A stretch of 56,465 nt of DNA from Methanomicrobiales archaeon (GTDB taxonomy: Archaea; Halobacteriota; Methanomicrobia; Methanomicrobiales; JACTUA01): assembly GCA_029907705.1 (NCBI GenBank), contig JARYLJ010000009.1:1-56465 (forward strand), given 5' to 3'. The position numbers and the translations under genes were made by a program. Under the pieces are notes generated by a model. It ran no database searches and was not told the origin of the DNA. It saw only the letters and a list, made by a program, of their open reading frames with translations. Within the stretch, counting starts at the first letter, position 1. Every line of letters starts with the position of its first letter. Positions 43,802-51,683 of the stretch are shown piece by piece.

Positions 43802-45375
43802 ATGGCGCCGAAGGGGAAACGGAGGGAAGAGAAGCGGCCCGAAGACGCCCGGAAGGATGGGGGGAAGGATGCGCGGCGGGTGAAGGCGGACGAATCCGAT
43901 CTGGATGCGGGTTACTTGAGCCCGATCGCCTCACCGAAGGATCTGAGCCCCAAAAGCATCGTCGATCTGTTGAAGAACAGCAGGTATGCGCAGCTCCTGC
44001 TCCTTCTGACGATCGCCGGCGCGTGCCTCCGGCTCTACAACCTCACCTACAACTCGCTATGGCTCGACGAGGCAGCGACGCTCGACTTCGCCAGGCACTC
44101 CCTCGCAGAGATCTGTGGGCTCGTCGCCGGCGGGGAGTTCAACCCCCCGCTCTTCTACTGGATCGAGCATGCGATGCTCTCCTTCGGCGAGAGCGAGTTC
44201 GTCCTCCGGATCATCCCTGCGATCGCCGGCATCCTCACGATCCCGGTCTTCTACCTGCTGGGAAGGGAGGTACAGGACAGAAATACGGGTCTCGTCGCGG
44301 CGGCGCTCCTCGCGTTCTCGCCGTTCCACCTCTTCTACTCGCAGGAGGCGAGGGCGTACTCGTTCATGCTCCTTCTCCTCTCCCTCGCGTTCCTTTTCTT
44401 CCTCCGCGGAATGAGGTCGGGAGAGTTACGTGAGTGGATCCTCTTCGGTATTATCGCCTCGCTCTCCTTCTGGGTCCATTTCTATGCGCTGGTCCCCGTG
44501 GCGATACTCTTCTCCGTCGCGATCCTGCTGGGACTGGCGGATCTGCGTAAGCAATTCCTGTCGCTGAAAAATGCGATCCTGTCACTCCTTGCCTTCGCCA
44601 TCCTATCGCTTCCCCTCGTCGTCATCGCCGCAGGCCTGTTCGCGAAGAGGACATCCGCACCCCCCACCTACGGAATCCAGGGGTTCGAGGTGATTTACCA
44701 GACGCTGCTCCAGATCTCGGGTTACAACGAATTCGTGATGCCGGCCCTCCTGATCCTCTTCTCACTGGGCATTATCTCGCTACTCCTCGCCGGGGAAGGG
44801 GGGCACGCATCAATGGTGCCATCCTGACGATCCTCTTCTTTCTCCCACTCGTCGTGAGCGTGTACCTCTCCGGCATGATGCCGATGATACCCAGATACCT
44901 GATCTATCTCCTCGCCTTCTACTTCCCTGGAATTGCGGTCTGCATCAGATACGCCTATGGGATCATCGGTGCCAGAGTTGCGGTCTATCTCGCGCTCTTC
45001 CTTCTGATCCTCGCCGCTCTTCCATTCTATGCCGGTTACTACACCGCCTACTCGAAGGAGGACTGGCGGGGCTTTGCCGGCGTTCTCGCCAACAGGACAG
45101 CGGACGGCGATATCGTCGTCGCCGCACCCGGTTACATGAGGCAGTCCCTCGACTACTACTACCACAACGCGACCGACCGGACACTGGAATTTGGGGCGAA
45201 CAACGCACTGGAGCTTCAGGCGATCAGGAACGCGCACCCGGTGAGGGGGCTCTTCGTGGTAGTGACCGGCGACATACATGCAGCGAACCCGGAGGGGGAC
45301 GCATTGAAATGGATGGAGGAGCACACGACCCTTGCGAGCCGCTATACAGGCATCTACCTGTTCGTGACGAAATGA
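43802..45375 (+). pseudogene. GT-C membrane glycosyltransferase (GT39/ArnT-like), frameshifted
   Basis: Read across a frameshift, this would be a ~520-residue polytopic transferase using a lipid-linked sugar. The first part has a charged N-terminus, a transmembrane helix, the catalytic-loop motif NSLWLDEAATLDFA and FNPPLFYWIEH, and many further helices. That frame stops at 44827. The downstream frame carries on the same protein (GAILTILFFLPLVVSVYLSGMMP ...) to 45375. The shift falls at the six-G run 44798-44803; one additional G would restore the frame. It may be a decayed gene, a sequencing error, phase variation or ribosomal frameshifting. ATG 43802 follows AGGGTGAAT and a TATA-like GCATATAAC. 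Confidence 0.75.
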
Positions 45376-45460
45376 GGAAGGCGAGCGATCGAACGACCAT
45401 CCATCCCCGCCGCTCACGGTCATCATATCCACGTTCAATGAGGAGGAGAACATCGGAGCG

Positions 45461-46510
45461 ATGATAGAGGCGCTGCGGAGGGTGACCGCCGATGCAAAGA
45501 TCAGGGCGGAGATACTGGTGATGGACGACCGCTCCAGAGACGGGACGATACCGATCGTGAGGGAGCTCTCCTCGAAGTATCCAGAGGTCCGGCTGATCGT
45601 GAGGGAGCGGGACTTCGGGCTCTCGCAGTCCGTCGTGGAAGGTTTCAGGGCCGCGCATTCGGAGGTCTTATTGGTCATCGATGCGGACTTCTCGCATCCG
45701 CCCGAGCTGGTGCCGGTGCTTTACCGCGAGATCCTGGATGGCAGCGACATCGCCATCGGAAGCCGATATCTGCCGGGCGGGTCCATCGAGCAATGGCCAC
45801 TGAAGAGACGGATCATCTCCATCGGGGCGACGTTCCTCGCCCGGATCCTCGTGCCGGAGGTGTCAGATCCGGTGAGCGGTTTCTTCGCGCTCCGGAGAGG
45901 TGTCCTGGAGGATGCGGAGCTCCGCCCGCGGGGGTACAAGATCCTGCTGGAGGTGCTCGGGAAGAGCAGGTGGCAGCGGGTGAGGGAGATCCCTTACGTC
46001 TTCAGGGACCGGCGGACGGGAACGAGCAAGCTGAAGGGAGCGACGATCCTCGACTATGCCTTCCAGGTGCTGGATATCGCGTTGTATGCTCTGAGGCGCA
46101 GGAATACGGCGGTCTGGATGGAGTGGAGGCAGGCATTCAGGTACGGACTCGTCGGGCTCTCCGGTATCATCGTGAACATGGGGGTGCTCTATTATTTAAC
46201 GGAGAGGGTGGGCCTCTATTACCTCCTCTCCAGCCTGGTCGCCATCGAGCTCTCCATCCTGAGTAACTTCATCCTGAACGACCTCTGGACATTCAGGGAG
46301 AGGAGAGAGATCGCCTCTCCGAACCGGGTGAAGAGGGCGTTTGCATTCCACCTGGTCTCCGCCGGCGGACTCGTCATCAACTGGAGCATCCTCTTCTCCC
46401 TGACGGAGTATGCGGGATTTTACTATCTGCACTCCAATCTGATCGGAATACTCGCCGGCTTCATCTGGAACTACCTGGTGAACCGGCATTATACATGGAG
46501 CAAGAGATAG
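45461..46510 (+). CDS. GT2 dolichyl/polyprenyl-phosphate glycosyltransferase with GtrA-like membrane domain, N-terminus out of frame
   Basis: The 349-residue part shown has a GT-A fold with DDRSRDGT, DADFSHPPE, GSRYLPGG, and DPVSGFFALRR. A GtrA-like membrane domain of four helices follows (about residues 215-345, with FILNDLWTFRERRE and the final NRHYTW). It should load a sugar on a polyprenyl phosphate. The first strand (PLTVIISTFNEEENIG) is encoded in the same frame just upstream, from about 45407. No start codon exists in that frame. The natural start, ATG 45372 overlapping the preceding stop, is one base out of phase; one additional C in the CCCC at 45405-45408 would join them. Confidence 0.72.
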   Translation: MIEALRRVTADAKIRAEILVMDDRSRDGTIPIVRELSSKYPEVRLIVRERDFGLSQSVVEGFRAAHSEVLLVIDADFSHPPELVPVLYREILDGSDIAIGSRYLPGGSIEQWPLKRRIISIGATFLARILVPEVSDPVSGFFALRRGVLEDAELRPRGYKILLEVLGKSRWQRVREIPYVFRDRRTGTSKLKGATILDYAFQVLDIALYALRRRNTAVWMEWRQAFRYGLVGLSGIIVNMGVLYYLTERVGLYYLLSSLVAIELSILSNFILNDLWTFRERREIASPNRVKRAFAFHLVSAGGLVINWSILFSLTEYAGFYYLHSNLIGILAGFIWNYLVNRHYTWSKR

Positions 46511-46675
46511 ATCAGATCTTACCGTACATGCTGAAAATTCGTCAACCCGTCTCCGGTACAGCATTGGATATAAAAATCAAAGATACGGTGGTGACCGATC
46601 CAGTCATTCACCATGGAGATGGGATTCTTCCGTAAAAACACCCGATTGAGGCATTTCTAAAAACAGCGTTAACGA

Positions 46676-46686
46676 ATTATTTAAAT
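46676..46686 (+). promoter_or_regulatory. TATA box of the PEGA lipoprotein gene
   Basis: ATTATTTAAAT lies about 25-35 nt upstream of ATG 46711, predicting a very short leader. No clear ribosome site is seen. Confidence 0.5.
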
Positions 46687-46710
46687 CCTCCTAAAAAAGA
46701 TACATCATCC

Positions 46711-47340
46711 ATGAAGTGGATTAAGGGAATCGCAATTGCATCTCTCCTCATTTTCATACTTCTCTCAACCGGTTGCAGCTTCGCACCCTCGGGTCAGCGG
46801 GGGACCACCCCCACGCCTTCGTACGGCACCGTGAAGGTGTCCTCCTCGCCGCTGGGCGCAAAGATGACGCTTGATGGTGTGGACAAGGGTTACACGCCGC
46901 TCACGCTCACCGGCATTCCCGTGGGGGTGCACAACATCTCGCTTTCACTCGCCGGGTACAACACAGAGAGCGGTCAGGTGGAGGTGAAGGGCGGGCAGGA
47001 GGTGACGTTCTCCCGCAACCTGGGCGAGGCCGACCCACGCATCGAAGTGAGCGATATCGAGCTGAAGCGGGTCGGATGCAACTGGGAGGTGACCGGTATC
47101 ATCGTAAATACGGGCGGCGAGAATGCGAAGAGCCTGACGCTGACCCTGAAGATGAAACCGAAAGACAAGGATTTCAGCGATGCGGAGAGAATGAACATCA
47201 TCGGGGATTTCGGCGCCGGCAGCTCGAGGAGGTTCACTATTGAAGTCACCGCCTCCTGTGCCACCGGTTACACGGGCGAGCTGAAGTGGGAGTTCATCGA
47301 TGCAGAAGGGGACAAACACTCCGGATCGAAGGGTCTGTGA
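46711..47340 (+). CDS. Lipoprotein with PEGA domain
   Basis: The 209-residue product has a signal peptide ending in the lipobox LLSTGC (Cys22), so it is probably lipid-anchored outside the cell. A Thr/Pro-rich linker follows. The PEGA domain (about residues 38-95) includes GTVKVSSSPLGAKMTLDG, TPLTLTGIPVG and HNISLSLAGY. A second beta-sandwich (about 110-209, WEVTGIIVNTGGENAKSL) resembles FxLYD/CARDB-type adhesion modules. PEGA proteins are common on methanogen surfaces; the ligand is unknown. Confidence 0.85.
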   Translation: MKWIKGIAIASLLIFILLSTGCSFAPSGQRGTTPTPSYGTVKVSSSPLGAKMTLDGVDKGYTPLTLTGIPVGVHNISLSLAGYNTESGQVEVKGGQEVTFSRNLGEADPRIEVSDIELKRVGCNWEVTGIIVNTGGENAKSLTLTLKMKPKDKDFSDAERMNIIGDFGAGSSRRFTIEVTASCATGYTGELKWEFIDAEGDKHSGSKGL

Positions 47341-47392
47341 TGATATGGCAGGAGAAAGATCTCATTTTTCATCGATATTGACGAGCGCCACC
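47341..47392. other. Short intergenic segment
   Basis: AT-rich bases between the lipoprotein gene and the decayed coding region; no feature seen. Confidence 0.3.
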
Positions 47393-47844
47393 TCACGCGG
47401 GCGAAATAGGCCTTTTTCGGACCCCTTCTGACACGCGATCCGATTCGATCAAGTGTGTAGGTTCCTCTCGGCGAGACGATCCATCGGGGTCCGCCCTCTC
47501 TTCTCGAGCATACGTTTTCATCGCAACTTCGAAGAGGATTCCACCCGGGAATTCTGGATTCACGATATCGCTCATGTCAAGAGCGATCAGTTCGAACGCG
47601 GTGTTCATATGCATGAAGTTGTCGGATAAAGGATGCACCACACCTCTGCGATGCTCTCAGTATGTACAGCGCATTGCACGAAGTTCGATTCAGGACAGAT
47701 CAGGGAATCGCCGCCGGGGGCATTGTAGAGGCGGAGGTGAAGCGGAGCGTCGTCCCCTGGAGCGTTCGATTTCGTGAAAAACCACGGAAATGCGGCTGAT
47801 CCTGGCATGTGAAGATCGACAGAAGCCCTTCTGGGAAGAGACAT
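47393..47844 (-). pseudogene. Probable decayed gene of unknown family
   Basis: On the minus strand two frames look coding by codon pattern. The frame 47605-47844 gives a product containing LHLRLYNAPGGDSLICPES. It runs into the frame 47393-47641, which contains FELIALDMSDIVNPEF and GGILFEVAMKTYAREE. Each makes sense only if joined by a frameshift near 47630-47645. I do not recognise the family. No good promoter or start is seen, and the ~330 bases upstream (47845-48177) look like further degraded sequence. Confidence 0.3.
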
Positions 47845-48177
47845 CGAATCCCACGCTCTGCTTTTTCTCGCAAAGGAGTGGATATTCTCGCCAGTCGATC
47901 CGGTTCGCTGCAGAAGTTCATCCAGGTTGGTTCATGGGGGATGAAAAGTACATTCGTTGTGCAGGGTGATCGAACCCCGAAGATGAGGCATAGATCCCGA
48001 TCCGCTCTTCTGCAATACATAAAAAATTGAAACGCTTCATAAGACGGGCGGCGATGCATTGTCGTGAACCCTTCAGATAGGAAGGGGCCCAGTTGTGGTT
48101 TCCCCGCATCGTTCAAAAATGCCTGCGACCGAAGGTCGATGCATAGTTAGAAGATCCACCGGAGATCATGGATTCAT
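47845..48177. other. Region without an intact gene, possibly decayed coding sequence
   Basis: About 330 bases where several short minus-strand frames have partly coding-like codons but stop early. It lies between the decayed gene and the DUF447 gene. Confidence 0.3.
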
Positions 48178-48756
48178 TCAACCTTTTTCACCGGAGTTCA
48201 ACTTTGGGACGTAACCCTCCAGCAGCCCGATCGCCTCCTGCTCTCTCGGGCCTCCGCAGCGCTGGATGATAGCGATGTGGTGATGGATGAGGCGCCGCAG
48301 CTCCTCATTTCGAGTGAGGGAGTACCTCGTCGCATGCACCGTGGCCTCGATGACACTGTTGAAACCCCTGTTCACCGGGCGCACCCTCCGGTCCAGCACC
48401 TCCTCTTTCAACAGTGAGAGCACGACTCCCAGTGCGGTCTTCGAGGCATGCTCCACCTCCGCTTGGAAGGCAACCCACGCCTCCACCCCCCTCAGCCGGT
48501 GCATCGTCAATCCCGCCACCTCCTCCTCCACGAAGGCATCCGGAGGGAGATCTTCGAAGGCGGTCCGCACATAGAGCACGGGATCGAATACGAGGTTCGC
48601 TACGATCCATCCCTCTCTCTCAACGTTCTCTGCCGTGTGGCTCCCCCGGTAGATGACCATGGAGTACCGGCCGCCCCTCCGGATGATCCCCATCGGCGCC
48701 GCATTGAAGCGCGTGGTCGCGATGACCTCGCTGATCCCCTCGTCTAGGAGTCCCAT
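48178..48756 (-). CDS. DUF447 family protein (putative FMN-binding split barrel)
   Basis: The 192-residue product matches the archaeal DUF447 pattern: ISEVIATTRFNAAPMGIIRRG near the N-terminus, an IYRGSHTAENV segment, ANLVFDPVLYVRTAF, and a C-terminal helical part. The fold resembles flavin-reductase split barrels. The function is not established. I recall this family and the CitG-like family also appearing among archaeal-like C1-cofactor genes of methylotrophic bacteria. Its start overlaps the CitG-like stop by 13 nt, and it is the last gene of a four-gene operon. Confidence 0.75.
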   Translation of the reverse strand: MGLLDEGISEVIATTRFNAAPMGIIRRGGRYSMVIYRGSHTAENVEREGWIVANLVFDPVLYVRTAFEDLPPDAFVEEEVAGLTMHRLRGVEAWVAFQAEVEHASKTALGVVLSLLKEEVLDRRVRPVNRGFNSVIEATVHATRYSLTRNEELRRLIHHHIAIIQRCGGPREQEAIGLLEGYVPKLNSGEKG

Positions 48757-49556
48757 TCCCAGCCCTCTCCGAGGGCGACGTAGATGGAGGCGATGAGTAT
48801 GTCCGCGAGGGAGCCCGGGTTAATCCCTTTGGATACGAGCCTCTGATCCAGCATCTCCAGCGTGATCTTTCCCGCCTTCGCCTCCTGTGCGAGGGACATC
48901 ACCTCCAGCGCCACCTCGCGGCCATGCTTCTTGATGACGAAGGTGTCCGGTTCGGAGGCGAGCATCTCGAGGAACGTCGCCACGATCGCTTTGCGGCCGG
49001 AGCCATGCTGCTTCAGAAGGTCGGCGCCCTTTCTGGTGAGCCTGAAACTGTCTGTCCACTCCCGTGCGACCATGTCGGTGGGGGCAGAGTGCACCATGAT
49101 GTCGAAGAGGGAAAGACCCCGCTCCCTGATGATCTCAGTCGCCCTCGGGTTGTGGACATCGAGCGGATCGGTCTTGTGCATCCGCACGCTCGTCAGGTCG
49201 AAGGACTCGTAGAAGTCGACCGCGTCCTGCACGGTCGTGGCCCTGACCAGGCGCGCCGCCCCACCGATGTCCCTGCCCACGACGAGCGGGATCAATAGGA
49301 TGAATGCACCGAAATGGGTGTTCCCGCCCGAATGGACGTTCGTGGCCGCGATCGCCTCCCTGAAGAGCTCTCCTATTGCAACTCCCCCCTCCTGCGCCCG
49401 ATGGAGGGTGGGTCCGGCAAGAATGGCGGAGGCGAGAAAGTGCTCCAGGTGCGTGGAGGGGTAATCATGGCATCTGTCCACATTGCCCGGCTTCGGGTAG
49501 GCGGTCACCTCCAGCATCATCGCCATCTGTGCACGGATCGCAGGCTCCATGCTCAT
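48744..49556 (-). CDS. Triphosphoribosyl-dephospho-CoA synthase-like protein (CitG/MdcB family)
   Basis: The 270-residue all-helical protein has CitG signatures: LEVTAYPKPGNVDRCHDY (the first part binds substrate phosphate), ATNVHSGGNTHFGAF, DTFVIKKHG and KGINPGSLADIL. CitG makes the prosthetic-group precursor of citrate lyase from ATP and dephospho-CoA, but methanogens lack citrate lyase. The archaeal homologue probably acts in another cofactor pathway. ATG 49556 forms an ATGA overlap with the marker-9 stop, and ATG 49550 is also possible. Confidence 0.85.
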   Translation of the reverse strand: MSMEPAIRAQMAMMLEVTAYPKPGNVDRCHDYPSTHLEHFLASAILAGPTLHRAQEGGVAIGELFREAIAATNVHSGGNTHFGAFILLIPLVVGRDIGGAARLVRATTVQDAVDFYESFDLTSVRMHKTDPLDVHNPRATEIIRERGLSLFDIMVHSAPTDMVAREWTDSFRLTRKGADLLKQHGSGRKAIVATFLEMLASEPDTFVIKKHGREVALEVMSLAQEAKAGKITLEMLDQRLVSKGINPGSLADILIASIYVALGEGWEWDS

Positions 49557-50722
49557 CTGCCCCCAAATATGTGATTCATCAGCAGATCGGAGAGGCGTCT
49601 CTTCTCCCGCATGTAGTTCTGGACGGAAAGCCCCTTGCTCTTCAGTGTCGCGTCCCGGAGCATGCAGGGCGATGTGGCCTTGCAGCACCATGCGAGGGAG
49701 CCGAAGCAGGTGAGATCGCCATTCTCCAGTACCGTGCCTGCGACCGCCTCCTGCTTCATCCTCACATAGTCCTCCTTCTTCAGCCCCACCTCCTTCAAAA
49801 AGAGTATCAGGGGGCAGTTCTTCACCGGCAGGCAGCAGAAGGTGAGTGCCCGGATATCCCCTCCCCTGCAGAGCTGCTTCGGGGCGTTGTACCATCCGAA
49901 CTCATCCGCATACCTGGCGATGGCCGCATCGAGGCCCGCGAGCGTGCCTGCATCGGAGCGCCTCGCGATGGAGACCAGGTCCGCACCGTGGGAGAACATC
50001 TGCATCATGCAGTCGTAGCTCCAGATGGAGTTGTTGGCGATGAGGAGAGATGGGCATACGTTCCTGATGCGCTTCAGCTTTCTGTGGCCCTCGTCCATCA
50101 GGTCCACATGGATAATGTCCGCCCCCGCCTTCCAGAGGTCACGGGCGAGCGCCGGGTCGGAGTCCGCGACCCCGACCCTGATCTTCACCGAGACCGTCAC
50201 TCCCTCCTTCTTCATCCGTCGGACAACGTTTCCGAGTGCATCGGGATGCCGCAGATAGTACTCCCCGCTACCAGCCTCGATCACCGGTTCCTGTCGGCAG
50301 TGTGCATCGATCTCGTATATCGCGTCGTTACCCAGGGCATCGACCACCTGAAGGAATGATTCAGGTTCACTTCCCCGGAGGTTCACACCTGCCACGACGT
50401 CGCTTCCCTGGAACCTTCGCACCTGCTCACTGATCTCGGCGATGGGATCGTCGGGGAGGAACTCCTTCCTCCCCTGTGCGGTCATCTCCTCGCTCGCCCT
50501 GATCGTCGCCCTGTCGATGGAGTAACCCCCGATGAACCCTGCACCGATATGCGCGGCCCGCCCGAGCACGTACGAAGCGTCCACGATCCCTGCCATCGAT
50601 GCGATGGCGATCGGGGACTTCAGCAGATGCCCGTTCACGCGGAGGCAGAACCGCTCCTCTGCGGCACTCATGGATTCTTTATTATTCTCGTCCATACACA
50701 ATATCTGTTGCGCATCGCTCAT
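49553..50722 (-). CDS. Methanogenesis marker protein 9 (dihydrouridine-synthase-like barrel plus Cys-rich domain)
   Basis: The 389-residue protein has an N-terminal TIM barrel like dihydrouridine synthase or dihydroorotate dehydrogenase (SPIAIASMAGIVDASYV, GVNLRGSEPESF, VKIRVGVADSDPAL, ADIIHVDLMDEGH). The C-terminal marker-9 domain is rich in Cys: RALTFCCLPVKNCPL, CFGSLAWCCKATSPCMLRD. The family is restricted to methanogens; its reaction is unknown. The cysteines could hold an iron-sulfur cluster. ATG 50722 overlaps the nuclease stop as ATGA, with GGGAG upstream; ATG 50695 and 50671 are alternatives. Confidence 0.88.
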   Translation of the reverse strand: MSDAQQILCMDENNKESMSAAEERFCLRVNGHLLKSPIAIASMAGIVDASYVLGRAAHIGAGFIGGYSIDRATIRASEEMTAQGRKEFLPDDPIAEISEQVRRFQGSDVVAGVNLRGSEPESFLQVVDALGNDAIYEIDAHCRQEPVIEAGSGEYYLRHPDALGNVVRRMKKEGVTVSVKIRVGVADSDPALARDLWKAGADIIHVDLMDEGHRKLKRIRNVCPSLLIANNSIWSYDCMMQMFSHGADLVSIARRSDAGTLAGLDAAIARYADEFGWYNAPKQLCRGGDIRALTFCCLPVKNCPLILFLKEVGLKKEDYVRMKQEAVAGTVLENGDLTCFGSLAWCCKATSPCMLRDATLKSKGLSVQNYMREKRRLSDLLMNHIFGGR

Positions 50723-51195
50723 CCGGTATCTCCCGTGGAATCCTCGAGCTCGCCCAGCACATAGGCCTCGCCGCTCCTCCCGAGTGGTATCGCGCCCCTT
50801 GCATCCTCGAGACCGATCCCCTGCGTGCTCCTGTAGAGCGCGAGGAGCCTGCTCCACGGCACCAGGTACGCCTCCCGCGTCCTTCCGCTCCCGAACCTGA
50901 ACTCGATCGCGAGGTAGCCCCTCCTGCCCGTACGCCCGAGGAAGGTGGTGATGAAATCGATCTGATGCACATTATCCCGGTTGTTGTGGAAGTGCTGCGT
51001 GAAGTAGAGCTTCTTCCCCTTGATGGACTTGCATTCGATCGCGAGATAATAGCGGGGATCGAGGGAGTCGACCAGCACATCGACGAGCTGCGTGCTGAAC
51101 TTGTGCTGCTTCAGGCGGTATGCAAAACCCCTGATACGATGCTCCTCGAAGAAACGGTTGAGGCACTGGACGACGTCCCGCTCGAAGTCGCTCAT
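50719..51195 (-). CDS. PD-(D/E)XK nuclease-like protein
   Basis: The 158-residue protein shows an N-terminal helix with Glu5, then VDVLVDS (Asp39) and YYLAIECKS (Glu54, Lys56). This is the D...ExK arrangement of PD-(D/E)XK nucleases such as archaeal Holliday-junction resolvases. A conserved THFLGRTG-like loop (FITTFLGRTGRRGYLAIEF) follows. The DNA or RNA target is unknown. It is the first gene of the marker-9 operon and is transcribed from a region shared with cfbA. Its presence in a cofactor-type operon is unexpected. Confidence 0.7.
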   Translation of the reverse strand: MSDFERDVVQCLNRFFEEHRIRGFAYRLKQHKFSTQLVDVLVDSLDPRYYLAIECKSIKGKKLYFTQHFHNNRDNVHQIDFITTFLGRTGRRGYLAIEFRFGSGRTREAYLVPWSRLLALYRSTQGIGLEDARGAIPLGRSGEAYVLGELEDSTGDTG

Positions 51196-51226
51196 CCCTT
51201 ACGGTCTCTTCCCTTGCAGAGAAAAA

Positions 51227-51257
51227 ACAATCGATAATCATTTTTTACCATGATTGT
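51227..51257. promoter_or_regulatory. Divergent promoter with inverted repeat between nuclease operon and cfb operon
   Basis: Inner arms AATCAT (51236-51241) and ATGATT (51250-51255) enclose TTTTTACC. Outer ACAATC (51227-51232) and GATTGT (51252-51257) also pair. The AT-rich core can act as TATA box in both directions: 16-46 nt upstream of ATG 51273 and 32-62 nt upstream of ATG 51195. A regulator, for example a nickel-responsive one, could bind here; this is inference. Confidence 0.45.
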
Positions 51258-51272
51258 TGTACCTGATATTAC

Positions 51273-51677
51273 ATGGGCAAGAAAGGTTTGTTACTGATCG
51301 GTCATGGCAGCAGACTCCCCTTCAACCGATCGCTCGTCGAGGAGACGGCGAAACTGATGGCCGCGATAGATCCCGAGTACGTCATCAGGGTCGCCTTCAT
51401 GGAGCGGGATACCCCCAACATCCGGGAGGCACTGGAGGCATTCCGGAGGGAGGAGATCGAGATGCTGGTGGCGGTGCCGCTCTTCCTCGCAAAAGGGGTG
51501 CATATCCTCAAGGACATCCCGGAAGAACTGGGGCTCGAAGACGGCGGAAAGAGGGGTACCTTCAGGATAGATGACAGAGAGATTCCGCTGATCTACGCCG
51601 ATCCGATCGGTAACGACCCGCTGCTGGCGCAGCTGATGCTGAAGAACGCGAGGGATGCAATCCAGCGCTTCTCGTAA
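51273..51677 (+). CDS. cfbA: Sirohydrochlorin nickelochelatase (small CbiX)
   Basis: CfbA inserts nickel in sirohydrochlorin, the first dedicated step of coenzyme F430 synthesis; the same small CbiX type also acts with cobalt. The 134-residue product has the metal-site histidines His11 (LIGHGSR) and His77 (LAKGVHILKDIP). It is the first gene of the F430 operon; cfbE follows after 6 nt. The context with cfbE, cfbD and cfbB makes the nickel role likely. Confidence 0.92.
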   Translation: MGKKGLLLIGHGSRLPFNRSLVEETAKLMAAIDPEYVIRVAFMERDTPNIREALEAFRREEIEMLVAVPLFLAKGVHILKDIPEELGLEDGGKRGTFRIDDREIPLIYADPIGNDPLLAQLMLKNARDAIQRFS

Positions 51678-51683
51678 CAGAAT

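Noticed and set aside
49376-50359. A 327-codon plus-strand frame opposite the marker-9 gene
   Set aside because: Antisense shadow of the marker-9 protein gene, which has strong domain support.
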